Source: JALHST01 sp038316335
Lineage (GTDB): Bacteria; Bacteroidota; Bacteroidia; Flavobacteriales; Flavobacteriaceae
Direction of reading: 5' to 3'
NCBI GenBank assembly: GCA_038316335.1
Contig: JBBQAM010000016.1
Coordinates: forward strand, 1 to 64,000
Length of the DNA: 64,000 nucleotides
In this document: one piece after another, positions 1 to 9,865 of the stretch
How positions within the stretch are numbered: the stretch's first letter is position 1
Layout: each line of letters starts with the position of its first letter
Made by a program: the position numbers and the translations under genes
Notes under the pieces: model-generated
Database searches by the model: none
What the model saw: the letters and a program-made list of their open reading frames with translations, nothing else
What the model was told of the DNA's origin: nothing

Positions 1-202
1 TCGATCATCCATGAGGAATAGGCCTTTTGAATTTTACGTGAAAAATTTAATCGATGGATAGGAAATCCGAATTAAAACCTCCTTTCGTGCCGCGACTTAA
101 ATTATTCCTTAAAGATCAGTTGTCTTGGTTGCGATTTAATGAATTCCTGATTATCCACTGCATTTTACTATCTTGTATCCTCTAAAACCAACGATAAACC
201 TT
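1..202. other. Left edge, no gene supported
   Basis: I see no supported gene in this stretch. Frame 1 reads six residues (SIIHEE) and then a stop at 19-21, which could be the tail of a gene entering from the left, but this is too short to judge. A longer start for the next gene, a TTG at 173, would add ten residues in front of the signal peptide and was not chosen. Confidence 0.4.
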
Positions 203-1060
203 ATGAATTCTAAAAACAGTGTATGGCTCGTTTGTCTCCTAGTCAGTTTGCCGATAATGGCACAAACAGGAAAGGTCTTCGATAACCTTACCATGACGAG
301 CAAGATTCTTAAAAGTGACCGAAAATATGCCGTTTATTTACCTCCAGACTATGAGACTTCTGAGCGTAGTTACCCGATTTTATATCTATTGCACGGTGCG
401 GGGGACGACCAAACGGGCTGGGTTCAGTTCGGTGAAGTACTTCGCATAACCGATAATGCCATTAAGGACGGTACTGCCACCCCGATGATCATTGTTATGC
501 CTGACGCCGATACTGGCAAGCGGGGTTATTTTAATGTTGGGGAGTGGAAATATGAAGACTACTTTTTTGAAGAACTGATGCCCTATGTCGAACAAAAATA
601 CCGCGTCAAAAGTGATAAGCGATACAGAGCAGTCGCCGGACTCTCTATGGGCGGAGGAGGCACCTTTATGTACGCCTTGCACCATCCTGAGCTTTTTTCA
701 TCGGCCTGTCCATTAAGTGCCTATGTGGGTCCGTTGACCCTCGAAGAACTGAAAGACCGTCTTAAAAGAAGCGATGAAAAATTATCAGAGTCCCAAGTTC
801 AGCAATTCTTCGATCAACACAATGCGATAAGCCTGATTGAAAGCGTACCGATTGAAAAGATCAAGTCTGTTCGTTGGTATATCGATTGTGGAGATGACGA
901 TTTTCTGTATGAAGGAAACAGTAAGGTTCATATCGCTATGCGGAAAAAAGACATTCCCCATGAGTATCGCGTGCGTAATGGAGGCCATAACTGGACGTAC
1001 TGGCGTGAAGCCTTGCCGACCGTCCTCGCTTATGTTTCCGATGCATTTCATCAATATTAA
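203..1060 (+). CDS. Secreted alpha/beta-hydrolase, esterase family (feruloyl-esterase/esterase D-like)
   Basis: A 285-residue exported serine esterase. The ATG at 203 starts directly at a signal peptide (basic start, hydrophobic VWLVCLLVSLP, cleavage near AQT). The fold carries an LLHGAGDD oxyanion loop near residue 63, the nucleophile elbow GLSMGG (Ser148), an acidic DCGDDD segment near 230 and a terminal GGHNW histidine (His262). These match the esterase family that includes feruloyl and acetyl-xylan esterases; the substrate cannot be read from sequence. It lies 29 bp upstream of a large haem-binding dehydrogenase-like lipoprotein on the same strand, so the two are probably co-transcribed. 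De-esterification of a plant or algal polysaccharide is a guess based on family. Confidence 0.88.
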   Translation: MNSKNSVWLVCLLVSLPIMAQTGKVFDNLTMTSKILKSDRKYAVYLPPDYETSERSYPILYLLHGAGDDQTGWVQFGEVLRITDNAIKDGTATPMIIVMPDADTGKRGYFNVGEWKYEDYFFEELMPYVEQKYRVKSDKRYRAVAGLSMGGGGTFMYALHHPELFSSACPLSAYVGPLTLEELKDRLKRSDEKLSESQVQQFFDQHNAISLIESVPIEKIKSVRWYIDCGDDDFLYEGNSKVHIAMRKKDIPHEYRVRNGGHNWTYWREALPTVLAYVSDAFHQY

Positions 1061-1089
1061 ACTACTATAAAAGATAAATCATTAAACCC

Positions 1090-4000
1090 ATGAAGAAAAT
1101 TATTTTTCTGCGATATCCTTCCCTGCTATTGTTTTTGTTTGCACTTATGTTTTCCTGTAAAAACAAGCCTGAATTGCCGAAGGAGAGCCCCTTGGTCATT
1201 TATGAAGATATAGAAACGGGTCTTGCCAGGGCCAAGGAAACCCGTGAAAATACGGCTGCCCAAGTTGCCGATGGCCTTACCCTTTCCTTATGGGCATCCG
1301 ATTCGTTGGCGCCTGATCCAGTGGCCATGTCCATCGATGATTTGGGAAGGGTTTATCTCACCCGGACGAATCGTCAGAAGAATTCAGAGTTTGATATCCG
1401 CGGACACCGGGATTGGATGACACCTTCGATTTCGTTCAAGTCAGTAGAAGATCGAAGGGCATTTCTTCATAAGACCTTTGCCCCTGAAAATAGCAAAGAG
1501 AACGAATGGTTAAAAGACTTGAATCATGATTCGATCCATGACTGGCACGATTTGACGGTTGAAAAAGAAGAAATTTGGCGCTTGGAAGATTCCAACAAAG
1601 ATGGTTTGGCAGAATCTTCGACCAGGATCCTAAACGATTTCCATGATGAGGTTACCGATGTGGCAGGTGCACTATTGGTGCGTAAGAATGACGTTTTTGT
1701 TGGTGTGGGACCCGATTTTTGGCGATTGACCGATACCAATGGCGATGAGGTGCTTGATACCAAAACTTCATTGGCGCATGGTTTTGCCGTACACATAGGT
1801 TTTGGAGGCCACGGGATGTCAGGGGCCATAGAAGGGCCTGATGGTAAAATATACTGGGGTATTGGCGACATTGGTGCAAATCTTACGCTTCCCGATGGCG
1901 AACATTTTATGTATCCGAACCAAGGGGTCATCGTACGGGCCAATCCAGATGGGAGTGATTTCGAAGTATTTGCAGCTGGGCTTCGTAACACCCATGAATT
2001 TGTTTTTGATGCTTATGGCAATATCATTTCATCTGATAATGATGGCGACCACCGGGGCGAAAGTGAACGTTTGGTGCATATTGTCGAAGGCCATGATGCA
2101 GGATGGCGTGCGAACTGGCAGTATGGAAAATATACTGACCCCTTGAATAATGGGTATAATGTTTGGATGGATGAACGGCTCTTTGTACCTAGATGGGAAG
2201 GTCAGGCCGCCTATATCATTCCTCCGATCATGAACTATCACAATGGCCCTACTGGCATGGTCTATAATCCAGGTACCGCTCTGGGCAAGGAATGGCTGAA
2301 TAAATTCTTCCTGGTCGAATTCGTTGGAAATCCCGCAAATTCCCATATATGGGGATTTAGTCTGCAACCAAAAGGTGCATCCTTTGAACTGAAGGAAGAG
2401 AAAGACGTGTTGAGCGGCGTCTTGCCGACAGGAATAAAATTCGGACCCGATGGTGCGCTGTACGTAGCCGATTGGATCAATGGATGGAACACAAAAAATT
2501 ATGGACGGGTCTGGAAACTCGATGTTAGTGCTGGTAAGGATAACTTGGCGGCAGAACGAAAAGAGACCCAACGTCTTATGACCTTGGAGTATGCCGATGA
2601 ATCTGTTGATGAATTGACCAATTTGTTGTCTTATGGCGATATGCGTATTCGTGAAAAGGCCCAGTTTGAACTGGTGAATCGGGGGAATAAAGGGTATAAT
2701 GCCTTCAAGAAGGTCATCGAGGAACAACCGAATCAATTTGCGAAGATCCACAGTATTTGGGGTATTGGTCAATTGGCGGCGAAGGAGGCTTCTAAAGCGG
2801 CCTACCTTGTTGAATTGTTGAATAACACTGATTCTGAAATTGTGGCACAGGCATTAAAAGTATTGGGAGATGTCAAATATGAAGCAGCTGGCTCGGCTAT
2901 AGTTCCTTTATTAACAGCTGACAACCCAAGGGTTAAGTTCTATGCTGCCCAGGCATTGGGGCGGATTAAATATAAGGATGCCGTTCAGCCCTTGCTAGCT
3001 ATGATTGTTGCCAACAATGATGAGGATGTATACCTACGGCATGCCGCCGTGTTCGCACTTTTCAGAATTGGGGAAGCAGCCCCTATGGTTGCTTTGGTAA
3101 ATGACCCAAATCGAAGTTTACGGATTGCAGCCGTTTTGGTGTTACGGAGATTGCAAAATGCCGATGTGGCCAAATTTTTAACCGACTCCGAAGAGTATAT
3201 TGTAACCGAAGCGGCCCGTGCCATCAATGATGATTGGTCAATTGAAGCGGCCTTACCGGCATTGGCAGCCACTTTAAACGACAAACGTTTCACCTCCGAA
3301 CCATTACTTCGCAGAAGTATCAATGCTGCACTGCGCGTTGGTGGTGATCAGCAATTGGAAGATCTGATTGCCTTTGCCAAAAGAAAGGACGTGGCCGGTA
3401 ATCTTAGGGGAGAGGCCTTGGCTGCGCTTGGTACCTGGGCTTCTCCATCGGTCTTAGATCGGGTAGATGGCAGGTATCGCGGAGAAATAAGTAGGGAATC
3501 AAATACCGTTAAACAAAAGATGGAGAATCTTATTCCCGAATTCTTAACCGAATCAGATGAGGATATTTTAGTGGCGGTTTCGAAGACGTTGAGTTTATTG
3601 GGAATTCAGGACCATAATCAGGGTTTATGGAAAATAATGACCACTAGTAAATCCCCTAAAGTACGTGCAGCCATGTTGGAAGCTTTGGGCAACCTGAAAT
3701 ATGATAAAATCGCCATTGCGATGCAACAAGGAATGAAAGATCCTGATTTTAACGTTCGTACCGTGGCTATTGGGTTGATAACTCAGTTAAATATTGCCGA
3801 AAAAGACCTTCCGGCCATCGTCGACCCTATTTTTAAGAGCGGTTCGATTCGAGAGCAACAAAAGGTCTTAGGTGTGCTTGGGGAAATGCCCCTAGCGAAG
3901 ACCGAGGGAGTGCTTCGTCAAATGATCAATAAGGCCAAATCGAAAAAATTGTCCCCGGCCGTTATCCTAGACCTTGTGGAAGCCGTTGAACTTACAGGAT

Positions 4001-4503
4001 CAGAAGCTTTGATTGCCGATTTGGGGCCTTTAAAATCAACGGGCACCGATGTAGCATCTTTTAAGGAAACATTGGAAGGCGGTAACTGGTGGGAAGGAAG
4101 AGACTTTTTTAACAACAATTCGACCGGGCAATGCGTGCGTTGTCATGCCGTCGGAGGTATGGGTGGCAAAGTCGGCCCTGAATTAGACAATATAGGCAAT
4201 ACTTTGAGCAGGGAACAATTATTGGAGGCCCTAATTACGCCGAGTACACGATTGGCACCCGGTTTTGGTACCGTTACTTTGACCTTGAATGATGGTCAGA
4301 CCGTCACTGGGGTCTTGGAAGAGGAAAATAAAGACGAACTTATCCTTAGGACGTCGGATGCAGAACCGATGGAAGTACCACATTCGCGTATCAAGAAGCG
4401 GGAAAACATGATGTCGGGTATGCCACCGATGGGAGGCGCGCTTTCAAAACGGGAAATTCGGGATGTTATCGAGTATTTGGCGAGTTTGAAAGTAGATAAG
4501 TAG
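1090..4503 (+). CDS. PVC-type membrane-bound dehydrogenase-like lipoprotein with HEAT repeats and C-terminal haem c domain
   Basis: A 1137-residue lipoprotein with lipobox Cys23 (LMFSC). Residues about 60-480 resemble the glucose/sorbosone-dehydrogenase-like beta-propeller of 'putative membrane-bound dehydrogenase' proteins first noted in Pirellula and Verrucomicrobium (GPDGKIYWG, GPDGALYVADW). Residues about 500-980 are alanine/leucine-rich HEAT-like repeats. A haem c site CVRCH is at 1015-1019, followed by the small beta domain typical of this haem-binding module. Family knowledge suggests electron transfer from an organic substrate in the periplasm, but no substrate is established. It is the first of four such genes in this window. 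It follows a secreted esterase in the same orientation and is followed by an aldo-keto reductase. Confidence 0.88.
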   Translation: MKKIIFLRYPSLLLFLFALMFSCKNKPELPKESPLVIYEDIETGLARAKETRENTAAQVADGLTLSLWASDSLAPDPVAMSIDDLGRVYLTRTNRQKNSEFDIRGHRDWMTPSISFKSVEDRRAFLHKTFAPENSKENEWLKDLNHDSIHDWHDLTVEKEEIWRLEDSNKDGLAESSTRILNDFHDEVTDVAGALLVRKNDVFVGVGPDFWRLTDTNGDEVLDTKTSLAHGFAVHIGFGGHGMSGAIEGPDGKIYWGIGDIGANLTLPDGEHFMYPNQGVIVRANPDGSDFEVFAAGLRNTHEFVFDAYGNIISSDNDGDHRGESERLVHIVEGHDAGWRANWQYGKYTDPLNNGYNVWMDERLFVPRWEGQAAYIIPPIMNYHNGPTGMVYNPGTALGKEWLNKFFLVEFVGNPANSHIWGFSLQPKGASFELKEEKDVLSGVLPTGIKFGPDGALYVADWINGWNTKNYGRVWKLDVSAGKDNLAAERKETQRLMTLEYADESVDELTNLLSYGDMRIREKAQFELVNRGNKGYNAFKKVIEEQPNQFAKIHSIWGIGQLAAKEASKAAYLVELLNNTDSEIVAQALKVLGDVKYEAAGSAIVPLLTADNPRVKFYAAQALGRIKYKDAVQPLLAMIVANNDEDVYLRHAAVFALFRIGEAAPMVALVNDPNRSLRIAAVLVLRRLQNADVAKFLTDSEEYIVTEAARAINDDWSIEAALPALAATLNDKRFTSEPLLRRSINAALRVGGDQQLEDLIAFAKRKDVAGNLRGEALAALGTWASPSVLDRVDGRYRGEISRESNTVKQKMENLIPEFLTESDEDILVAVSKTLSLLGIQDHNQGLWKIMTTSKSPKVRAAMLEALGNLKYDKIAIAMQQGMKDPDFNVRTVAIGLITQLNIAEKDLPAIVDPIFKSGSIREQQKVLGVLGEMPLAKTEGVLRQMINKAKSKKLSPAVILDLVEAVELTGSEALIADLGPLKSTGTDVASFKETLEGGNWWEGRDFFNNNSTGQCVRCHAVGGMGGKVGPELDNIGNTLSREQLLEALITPSTRLAPGFGTVTLTLNDGQTVTGVLEEENKDELILRTSDAEPMEVPHSRIKKRENMMSGMPPMGGALSKREIRDVIEYLASLKVDK

Positions 4504-4660
4504 GTTGTAATGAAAATCCTGGGCATGCTATTGCATTTATAGCAGCTAGGTAGATACCTATAGAGTTTACTAATTGAAAATGCACGCTTTGGATTGAAAT
4601 ACAGAATGGTTTGTAGCACATTTGTTAATGGGGTTGCGAACGTTCTAAAAATAAGACTTT

Positions 4661-5632
4661 ATGAATTACAGAAGATTCGGAAGAACCGATTGGCAGGTAA
4701 GTGAAATTGGCTATGGCATGTGGGGAATGGCCGGCTGGACGGAATCAAGCGATATACAATCAGGTAAATCCCTCGACGTGGCCGTAGAACGCGGGGTTAA
4801 TTTTTTTGACACGGCCTGGGGATATGGGGAAGGCCACAGTGAGGAATTGTTAGGGCAATTGGTGCGTCGGCATCCTACTAAAAAGTTGTACACGGCCAGT
4901 AAAATACCGCCCATGAATTTCAAGTGGCCAGCCAAACCTGAGTATCCATTTGAGGCGTCCTATCCGACCACACATATAATGGAATATACCGAGAAAACCT
5001 TAAAAAATTTAGGTCTGGAACAGATTGACCTCATGCAGTTTCACACCTGGGACGATGGCTGGTCGTCCCGTGAAGAATGGCAACGGGCCGTTGAGGATTT
5101 GAAAAAATCGGGGAAAGTAGCGGCCATGGGGATCAGTGTAAACCGTTGGGAGCCTGAAAACGGATTGAAAGCCTTAAAAACCGGGAAAATCGATATTGTA
5201 CAGGTTATTTATAACATCTTTGATCAAAATCCGGAAGATGCACTTTTTCCGCTATGCGATGCCCTCGATATCGGGGTCATTGCGCGTGTTCCGTTTGATG
5301 AAGGCACCCTGACAGGGAATCTTACGAAGGAGACCACCTTTCCGAAGGGGGATTGGAGGGGTACCTACTTTGTACCCGAGAATCTAATTCCCAGTGTTGA
5401 ACATGCCGATGCACTAAGACCCCTGATTCCTGAAGGAATGACCATGGCGGAGATGGCCTTGCGATTCATTTTGATGAACAAAACTGTGGGCACCATCATT
5501 CCGGGGATGCGTAAGGAGCGCAATGTTATCGCCAATACAGGAACTAGTGATGGGAAGGGGCTCTCCAAAGAACTCTATGCTACCTTGCGAACACATCGCT
5601 GGGACCGTCAACCTACGGCCTGGTCCCAGTAA
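4661..5632 (+). CDS. Aldo/keto reductase
   Basis: A 323-residue cytoplasmic NADPH-dependent oxidoreductase of the aldo/keto reductase superfamily. The catalytic tetrad is visible: Asp50 (FFDTAWGYG), Tyr55, Lys81 (YTASK) and His128 (LMQFHTW). The C-terminal half keeps the barrel pattern, including a GTIIPGMR phosphate-binding loop. The length is normal for the family. It begins with MNYRRFGRTDWQVSEIG, the standard start, and lies 157 bp after the haem dehydrogenase gene with no obvious terminator between them, so it may belong to that operon. Sugar aldehydes or keto-sugars are plausible substrates, by context only. Confidence 0.9.
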   Translation: MNYRRFGRTDWQVSEIGYGMWGMAGWTESSDIQSGKSLDVAVERGVNFFDTAWGYGEGHSEELLGQLVRRHPTKKLYTASKIPPMNFKWPAKPEYPFEASYPTTHIMEYTEKTLKNLGLEQIDLMQFHTWDDGWSSREEWQRAVEDLKKSGKVAAMGISVNRWEPENGLKALKTGKIDIVQVIYNIFDQNPEDALFPLCDALDIGVIARVPFDEGTLTGNLTKETTFPKGDWRGTYFVPENLIPSVEHADALRPLIPEGMTMAEMALRFILMNKTVGTIIPGMRKERNVIANTGTSDGKGLSKELYATLRTHRWDRQPTAWSQ

Positions 5633-5789
5633 AAGATAGTAGGGTCGGTATTTCAAAAGAGGCCGAATTTAAGTAGGAACCTTTTGGAAAATCATTGACC
5701 TTGGCTTGCTAGATATTCATTTTTGCAGCCAATAAGACCACTATCTTTATATATGGTCTTTGGAGTTCGTTGTTTGGGTCGTCTGTCGA

Positions 5790-6143
5790 CTATCTAATAG
5801 TTTGCCCGAAAGTCAGTAAGTTATTGTCGGGGTCAAGCAAGGCAAATTCTTTTTGCCCCCATGGTTTAGGATGCAAAGCTCCGTTTGGATGAATGATCGT
5901 TTTATTTTCGAGCAAAGATTTATATAAACCGTCAATGTCATTGGTTCGTATATATATTTGGCCATAATTTTCTCTTGGATCAAGATCTTTGAATTCAAAA
6001 AAATGAATTTCTATTTGATCCTTTTTAACCATTAAATACCCTTCATAGTCCCCGATTTCCTCAAAACCTAATTGATGAATGTAATACTGTCTTGTGGCAG
6101 ATTTGGAACGCATTGGTAATTTTGGGTGGATGTGCGTGAGCAT
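5790..6143 (-). CDS. VOC family protein (bleomycin-resistance/glyoxalase-like)
   Basis: A 117-residue single-domain member of the vicinal oxygen chelate superfamily. It shows the paired beta-alpha-beta-beta-beta modules: YYIHQLGFEEIGDYEGY, then IEIHFFEF, then a second module ending in FALLDPDNNLLTF. The size and the DPDNN ending match bleomycin-resistance-like proteins, which often bind small molecules without catalysis. It starts 26 bp after the stop of an AraC regulator on the same strand, so the pair is probably one transcript and the regulator may control it. The ligand is unknown. Confidence 0.85.
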   Translation of the reverse strand: MLTHIHPKLPMRSKSATRQYYIHQLGFEEIGDYEGYLMVKKDQIEIHFFEFKDLDPRENYGQIYIRTNDIDGLYKSLLENKTIIHPNGALHPKPWGQKEFALLDPDNNLLTFGQTIR

Positions 6144-6169
6144 GCTTTTAAATTTTAAAGTTTTTGTTT

Positions 6170-7075
6170 TCAGTGCATTACCGGGATATAGAAGTCTACA
6201 ATCGCTTTGTTTTCCGGATGTTCACTGAAATTATTGTGGAATATTTCGAAAGGATTTTTATCAGCTTTCTGATAGCCATTTTCGTTCATCCAAACAAAAA
6301 GTGCATTCCATGATTTTTCAAAATCCTTGGGTTCGATTTCAAAATGGCCAATGATACATTTCCCCTTTTCAATGGCCGTCAGACCAATTTCCCCATTCAC
6401 TTCGATAGGCTCGTTTAAAACCATGCAAGCACTCATTCTAACTTTTTCTGGCTCGGTAATTTTAAAACTGTCGTGGTAAATCCTAGCCATTTTCACATTG
6501 GGATTATCAAATAGTCCTTTTGGTCTCGCCCATTTAATGAGCTTTTCAAAGGCATGGTGTAAACCACGTTCTCCAATGTGAGTAAGATAAGCAAGATCTA
6601 ATTTTGGGACTTCCTTAATTTCGACGTTTGCGTTCATTCTAATCCAATTTAAATGGGTATCAATCTTGCAAATGTAGTCTTCGAATGTGGGTCGAACTTG
6701 TCCATTCTTGCTTTGCACTTTACCAATCTTGCTATACGTATCGATGCTTTGTTTTTTAAATTCAGACGGACTTATACCATATATTTTTTTGAAAGCCCTC
6801 GTAAATGAGGAATTGCTGTTAAAGCCATAATTCAATGCAAGTTCGTTTATTGACAGCTCTTTTTTATGGATTAGTAACGAAGCGGTCTTTTCGATGCGCT
6901 TGCGATTTATGTAGGTATTAAGGGTTTCATTGGTGTATGCCTTAAAAATTCTATGTAGGTGAAATGGTGAGTAATATGCGATGGCCGATAATTTTTCCAA
7001 TGATAGATCATGGTTTAAATTATCGTCGATATAGTTCAAGACCTTGTTTATTCTTTTGGTATATTCTTCGTTCAT
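6170..7075 (-). CDS. AraC-family transcriptional regulator with GyrI-like effector domain
   Basis: A 301-residue regulator. The N-terminal 110 residues are an AraC double helix-turn-helix (LSAIAYYSPFHLHRIFKA, then NYGFNSNSSFTRAFKKIYG). Residues about 145-300 are a GyrI/SOG-type small-molecule binding domain, as in Rob-like and SoxS-like multidrug regulators. I chose the ATG at 7075 (MNEEYTKR) rather than an upstream TTG at 7102 because it opens the conserved AraC helix with normal spacing. The downstream VOC gene is 26 bp away and is the likely target or partner. The effector is unknown; family precedent suggests a hydrophobic or cationic toxicant. Confidence 0.9.
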   Translation of the reverse strand: MNEEYTKRINKVLNYIDDNLNHDLSLEKLSAIAYYSPFHLHRIFKAYTNETLNTYINRKRIEKTASLLIHKKELSINELALNYGFNSNSSFTRAFKKIYGISPSEFKKQSIDTYSKIGKVQSKNGQVRPTFEDYICKIDTHLNWIRMNANVEIKEVPKLDLAYLTHIGERGLHHAFEKLIKWARPKGLFDNPNVKMARIYHDSFKITEPEKVRMSACMVLNEPIEVNGEIGLTAIEKGKCIIGHFEIEPKDFEKSWNALFVWMNENGYQKADKNPFEIFHNNFSEHPENKAIVDFYIPVMH

Positions 7076-7401
7076 TTCAGGAATATGAGTCGCTTTGTTC
7101 AATGTTCGCCCAGGGTATGTGCGTTACACCTAGCGTGTAAATAGCCGTTCACTTTTCGTCCCGAAAGTAATCGTGATTGCGGTCTATGCAGACAAATACA
7201 CCAGTTCCTCGAAACTAGGGTTAACTTCGGTTAGGTCGCCGTTTATTTTAAAGATATGGGGTGTTATAATTTTTCAAAAACTCGGTAAATAGTTCCATTT
7301 TTAAATTCAAAAGCGTCATTTCAGGCGCACCATCATTAATTAGACCCTATTTTTAAAAAGGAATTTCGGTTACCATATTTCTTTTTAAATGGGCTGGCTA
7401 C
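7076..7401. other. 326-bp gap without a supported gene
   Basis: AT-rich DNA between two minus-strand genes. On the minus strand a 32-codon stretch between stops around 7245-7340 contains a 23-codon ATG frame (MTLLNLKMELF...). It looks slightly protein-like, but it is too short and has no clear signal, so I do not call it. No Bacteroidota -7 box was seen upstream of the AraC gene. Confidence 0.4.
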
Positions 7402-7827
7402 TTACTTTGCAAACAACTGCTCCATGTCCTTAAAAGCCTTGAATTCAAGGGCGTTGCCGGCGGGGTCCAGAAAGAACATGGTAGCTTGCTCGCCTACTTG
7501 CCCCTTAAAACGTATGTAGGGTTCAATGACGAATTTGATTCCTTTTGATTTCAGTTCCTTAGAAAATGATTCAAAAGTATCCCAGGGGAGTACCACACCA
7601 TAGTGGGGTACAGGTACATCATGCCCGTCTACGGGATTATGATGTAGGTCTTCACCCGCTGCTTTTGGTTTATAATGAATGACCAATTGGTGCCCAAAAA
7701 GATTAAAGTCGACCCAATGATCACTGCTTCGGCCTTCTTCACAATTAAGGACATCGCGATAAAACGTACGGCATTCATTAAGATTATGAACGGGAATCGC
7801 GATATGGAAGGGCGTTATAATTTGCAT
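7402..7827 (-). CDS. VOC family dioxygenase/glyoxalase-like protein
   Basis: A 141-residue vicinal oxygen chelate protein. It starts with the classic first strand (PFHIAIPVHNLNECRTFYRDVL). Metal-ligand candidates are His8 in the first strand, an HYGVVL histidine in the second module, and the terminal Glu in FLDPAGNALEFKAF. These three positions make a catalytic metal site more likely than in the other VOC protein of this window. It lies 33 bp downstream of an alpha/beta hydrolase on the same strand and is probably co-transcribed. The substrate is unknown. Confidence 0.87.
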   Translation of the reverse strand: MQIITPFHIAIPVHNLNECRTFYRDVLNCEEGRSSDHWVDFNLFGHQLVIHYKPKAAGEDLHHNPVDGHDVPVPHYGVVLPWDTFESFSKELKSKGIKFVIEPYIRFKGQVGEQATMFFLDPAGNALEFKAFKDMEQLFAK

Positions 7828-7860
7828 CTTGATACTATTTAGAATAAAAATACACCTTTC

Positions 7861-8700
7861 CTATGAGTTCAAAAAATCTAAAATTCGGTCATTTACGCCA
7901 TCCTGATGCATTGAATGGCCCAAGCCCTCGGTAGAGATCAATTGGCTATTTTTCCAATTTGCATGTACTTTAGCTGAGGCATGGTAAGGGGTAATCGGGT
8001 CTATCTTGTCATGCAGCAAAAGACCTTTCTTGGTATTCGTACGTGCAAATTCGGAAGTCGAAAATTCATGTATGTAAAAACCGAACCGATTATGAATGTA
8101 CCCATCCAAGCCGTGTAGCACCCGATCATTGAATTTAAGTAGGTCTTGATAATGACTCATGATCTCATGAAATTCGGAGGGCGATCCTATGGTGACAATC
8201 TTTTCTATGGGCGAATCGGGATGTTTATATTGATTATATAAGATAGTCATTCCGCCCATCGAATGCCCTATTAGCACGGTCGGACGGTATCGTTCGATTA
8301 CATGTTGCAGTAGCTCCTCGTATACGGGAGCGGGTAGTGTTTTCCCGGAAGAATATCCATGTCCTGGGGCATCGAAGGCAATGATGTTGTATCCTTGGTC
8401 TTGCAGTTTTTCAATAAGGTTGCGCCATCGAAAGGCATTACTTTCCCAACCATGCACGAGTAATACGGTTTCCTTGTTTCCTGGCCAACAATATGTTTGG
8501 ATATCATGGTGGCTTAATGGTAGAAGTTCGTATTTCGCAAGATTCAAATACGCAACCTGATGTGGCAAGACCTTACCTTTTCGAACTGTGCTAAAAAGCC
8601 TGAATGCCTTTTTCGCAGTTAATTTTATCGAGAAAAGGGAAAGAAGGTTGTAATAGTGCCCATAGAATAAGGGAATTATCTTTTTAAAAGTAGTTTTCAT
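7861..8700 (-). CDS. Alpha/beta hydrolase
   Basis: A 279-residue hydrolase without a clear cleavable signal; the N-terminal 30 residues are moderately hydrophobic and basic. The fold shows LLVHGWESNAFRW (oxyanion region), the nucleophile elbow GHSMGG, an aspartate in LLLHDKIDPITP and the histidine in EGLGHSMHQ, so the triad is complete. It belongs to the broad serine hydrolase family (esterase/lipase/haloperoxidase-like) and a precise substrate cannot be named. The ATG at 8700 is the first in frame. It precedes a VOC gene by 33 bp. Confidence 0.88.
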   Translation of the reverse strand: MKTTFKKIIPLFYGHYYNLLSLFSIKLTAKKAFRLFSTVRKGKVLPHQVAYLNLAKYELLPLSHHDIQTYCWPGNKETVLLVHGWESNAFRWRNLIEKLQDQGYNIIAFDAPGHGYSSGKTLPAPVYEELLQHVIERYRPTVLIGHSMGGMTILYNQYKHPDSPIEKIVTIGSPSEFHEIMSHYQDLLKFNDRVLHGLDGYIHNRFGFYIHEFSTSEFARTNTKKGLLLHDKIDPITPYHASAKVHANWKNSQLISTEGLGHSMHQDGVNDRILDFLNS

Positions 8701-8769
8701 AGCTATTGTTTCGGCAAAGCAGTGGCAAACAATTTGGGTTTTGCATGCCCAACTTTTTAGAGATCGGGA

Positions 8770-9747
8770 TTACTCTTTTAGTGGTTTTTTCTTGATCATG
8801 CCACCTTTGATATCCTTGACTACATTCATTACGACTACGGCCTTTTTATCAATTTTATCGATTTCAGTGCTGAGTCTTGCAAGTTCTAATCGCGTAATTA
8901 CGGTATAAAGAATATCCATGGGCATGCGAACCCCTCCGTGCTTACTGTACCCCTGTTTTCCTGAGTATACGGTACAGGCCTTTCCCATGTGCTCTGTCAG
9001 CATAATTCGTATTTCTTCATTTTTTTGCGAAATAATCGTTACCCCCATATACTCTTCTACACCATCTACTACATAATTTACCGTTTTAGCCGCTACCAAA
9101 TAGGTGAGGATGGCATATAGGGCGATCTCTAATGAAAGCAGATAGGCTCCTGCAGAAAATATAACGATGTTTATCAAAAGAAGGATATCACCAACCGTTA
9201 AATGCCATAGTCTACTCAAATAGATGGCCAAGACCTCCGTTCCGTCTATAACGCCCCCACCTCGCATGGCCATCCCAATACCCAATCCCAGGAAAAATCC
9301 ACCAAATACGGCAATAAGAAGTTTATCGCTGGTTATGATGGGATAGGGTACAAAATGAACTACCAAGGCCAAGGCGACGATTGCGATGATGCTTTTAAAG
9401 GCAAATTTATGGCCAATGAACTTTGCCCCCAATAACACAAAAGGTAGATTGACAAGCGTCAGTAAGATACCCAAAGAAACATTTGATTTCACTTGAATGA
9501 GCAGAGAAACCCCCGTGGCACCCCCATCTATGAATTGGTTTGGGAGTAAAAAGCCCTTGAGTCCAAAACCTGCCGCAAAGACCCCGATGGCAATAAAAAC
9601 CATTTCTTTTAAGGCATGCGCAATTTCGACCTGCCCTTCCCGGACCTCCTTAACGATTTGTCGCTGGGTGGAAACCTTGGAATTCTCCCTTGATTTTATT
9701 CTTTTTTTGGCCCTTTGAACCAAAATATATTGTAATAAGGGATTCAT
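8770..9747 (-). CDS. YitT family membrane protein (DUF161/DUF2179)
   Basis: A 325-residue integral membrane protein. A basic N-terminus (about 45 residues, KKRIKSRE) is followed by about five to six transmembrane helices with the glycine-rich YitT signatures FLLPNQFIDGGATGVSLL and GIGMAMRGGGVIDGTEVLA. The C-terminal 90 residues are the soluble DUF2179 domain (GVTIISQKNEEIRIMLTE ... GVRMPMDILYTVITRLEL). Family members are widespread and their role is unsettled; some are proposed transporters. It is a single gene, with a 118-bp gap to the upstream gene. Confidence 0.9.
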   Translation of the reverse strand: MNPLLQYILVQRAKKRIKSRENSKVSTQRQIVKEVREGQVEIAHALKEMVFIAIGVFAAGFGLKGFLLPNQFIDGGATGVSLLIQVKSNVSLGILLTLVNLPFVLLGAKFIGHKFAFKSIIAIVALALVVHFVPYPIITSDKLLIAVFGGFFLGLGIGMAMRGGGVIDGTEVLAIYLSRLWHLTVGDILLLINIVIFSAGAYLLSLEIALYAILTYLVAAKTVNYVVDGVEEYMGVTIISQKNEEIRIMLTEHMGKACTVYSGKQGYSKHGGVRMPMDILYTVITRLELARLSTEIDKIDKKAVVVMNVVKDIKGGMIKKKPLKE

Positions 9748-9865
9748 ATATATTTGCTGTGAAGGGTTTAATTTCGGACTAAGGGAAACAAGATAAAGGC
9801 ACTGCTACTGCGTAAAGGGATAACTGCAATCATAATTTCCTTAAGGCAGAGTTACTTTCCCATCC

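Noticed and set aside
2029..2772. 247-residue reverse-strand frame inside the first haem dehydrogenase gene
   Set aside because: It lies antisense to a well supported gene, has no domain or signal, and mirrors the codon pattern of the real frame.
7245..7340. Short reverse-strand frame MTLLNLKMELF...
   Set aside because: 23 codons only, no promoter box or conserved feature; could be chance.
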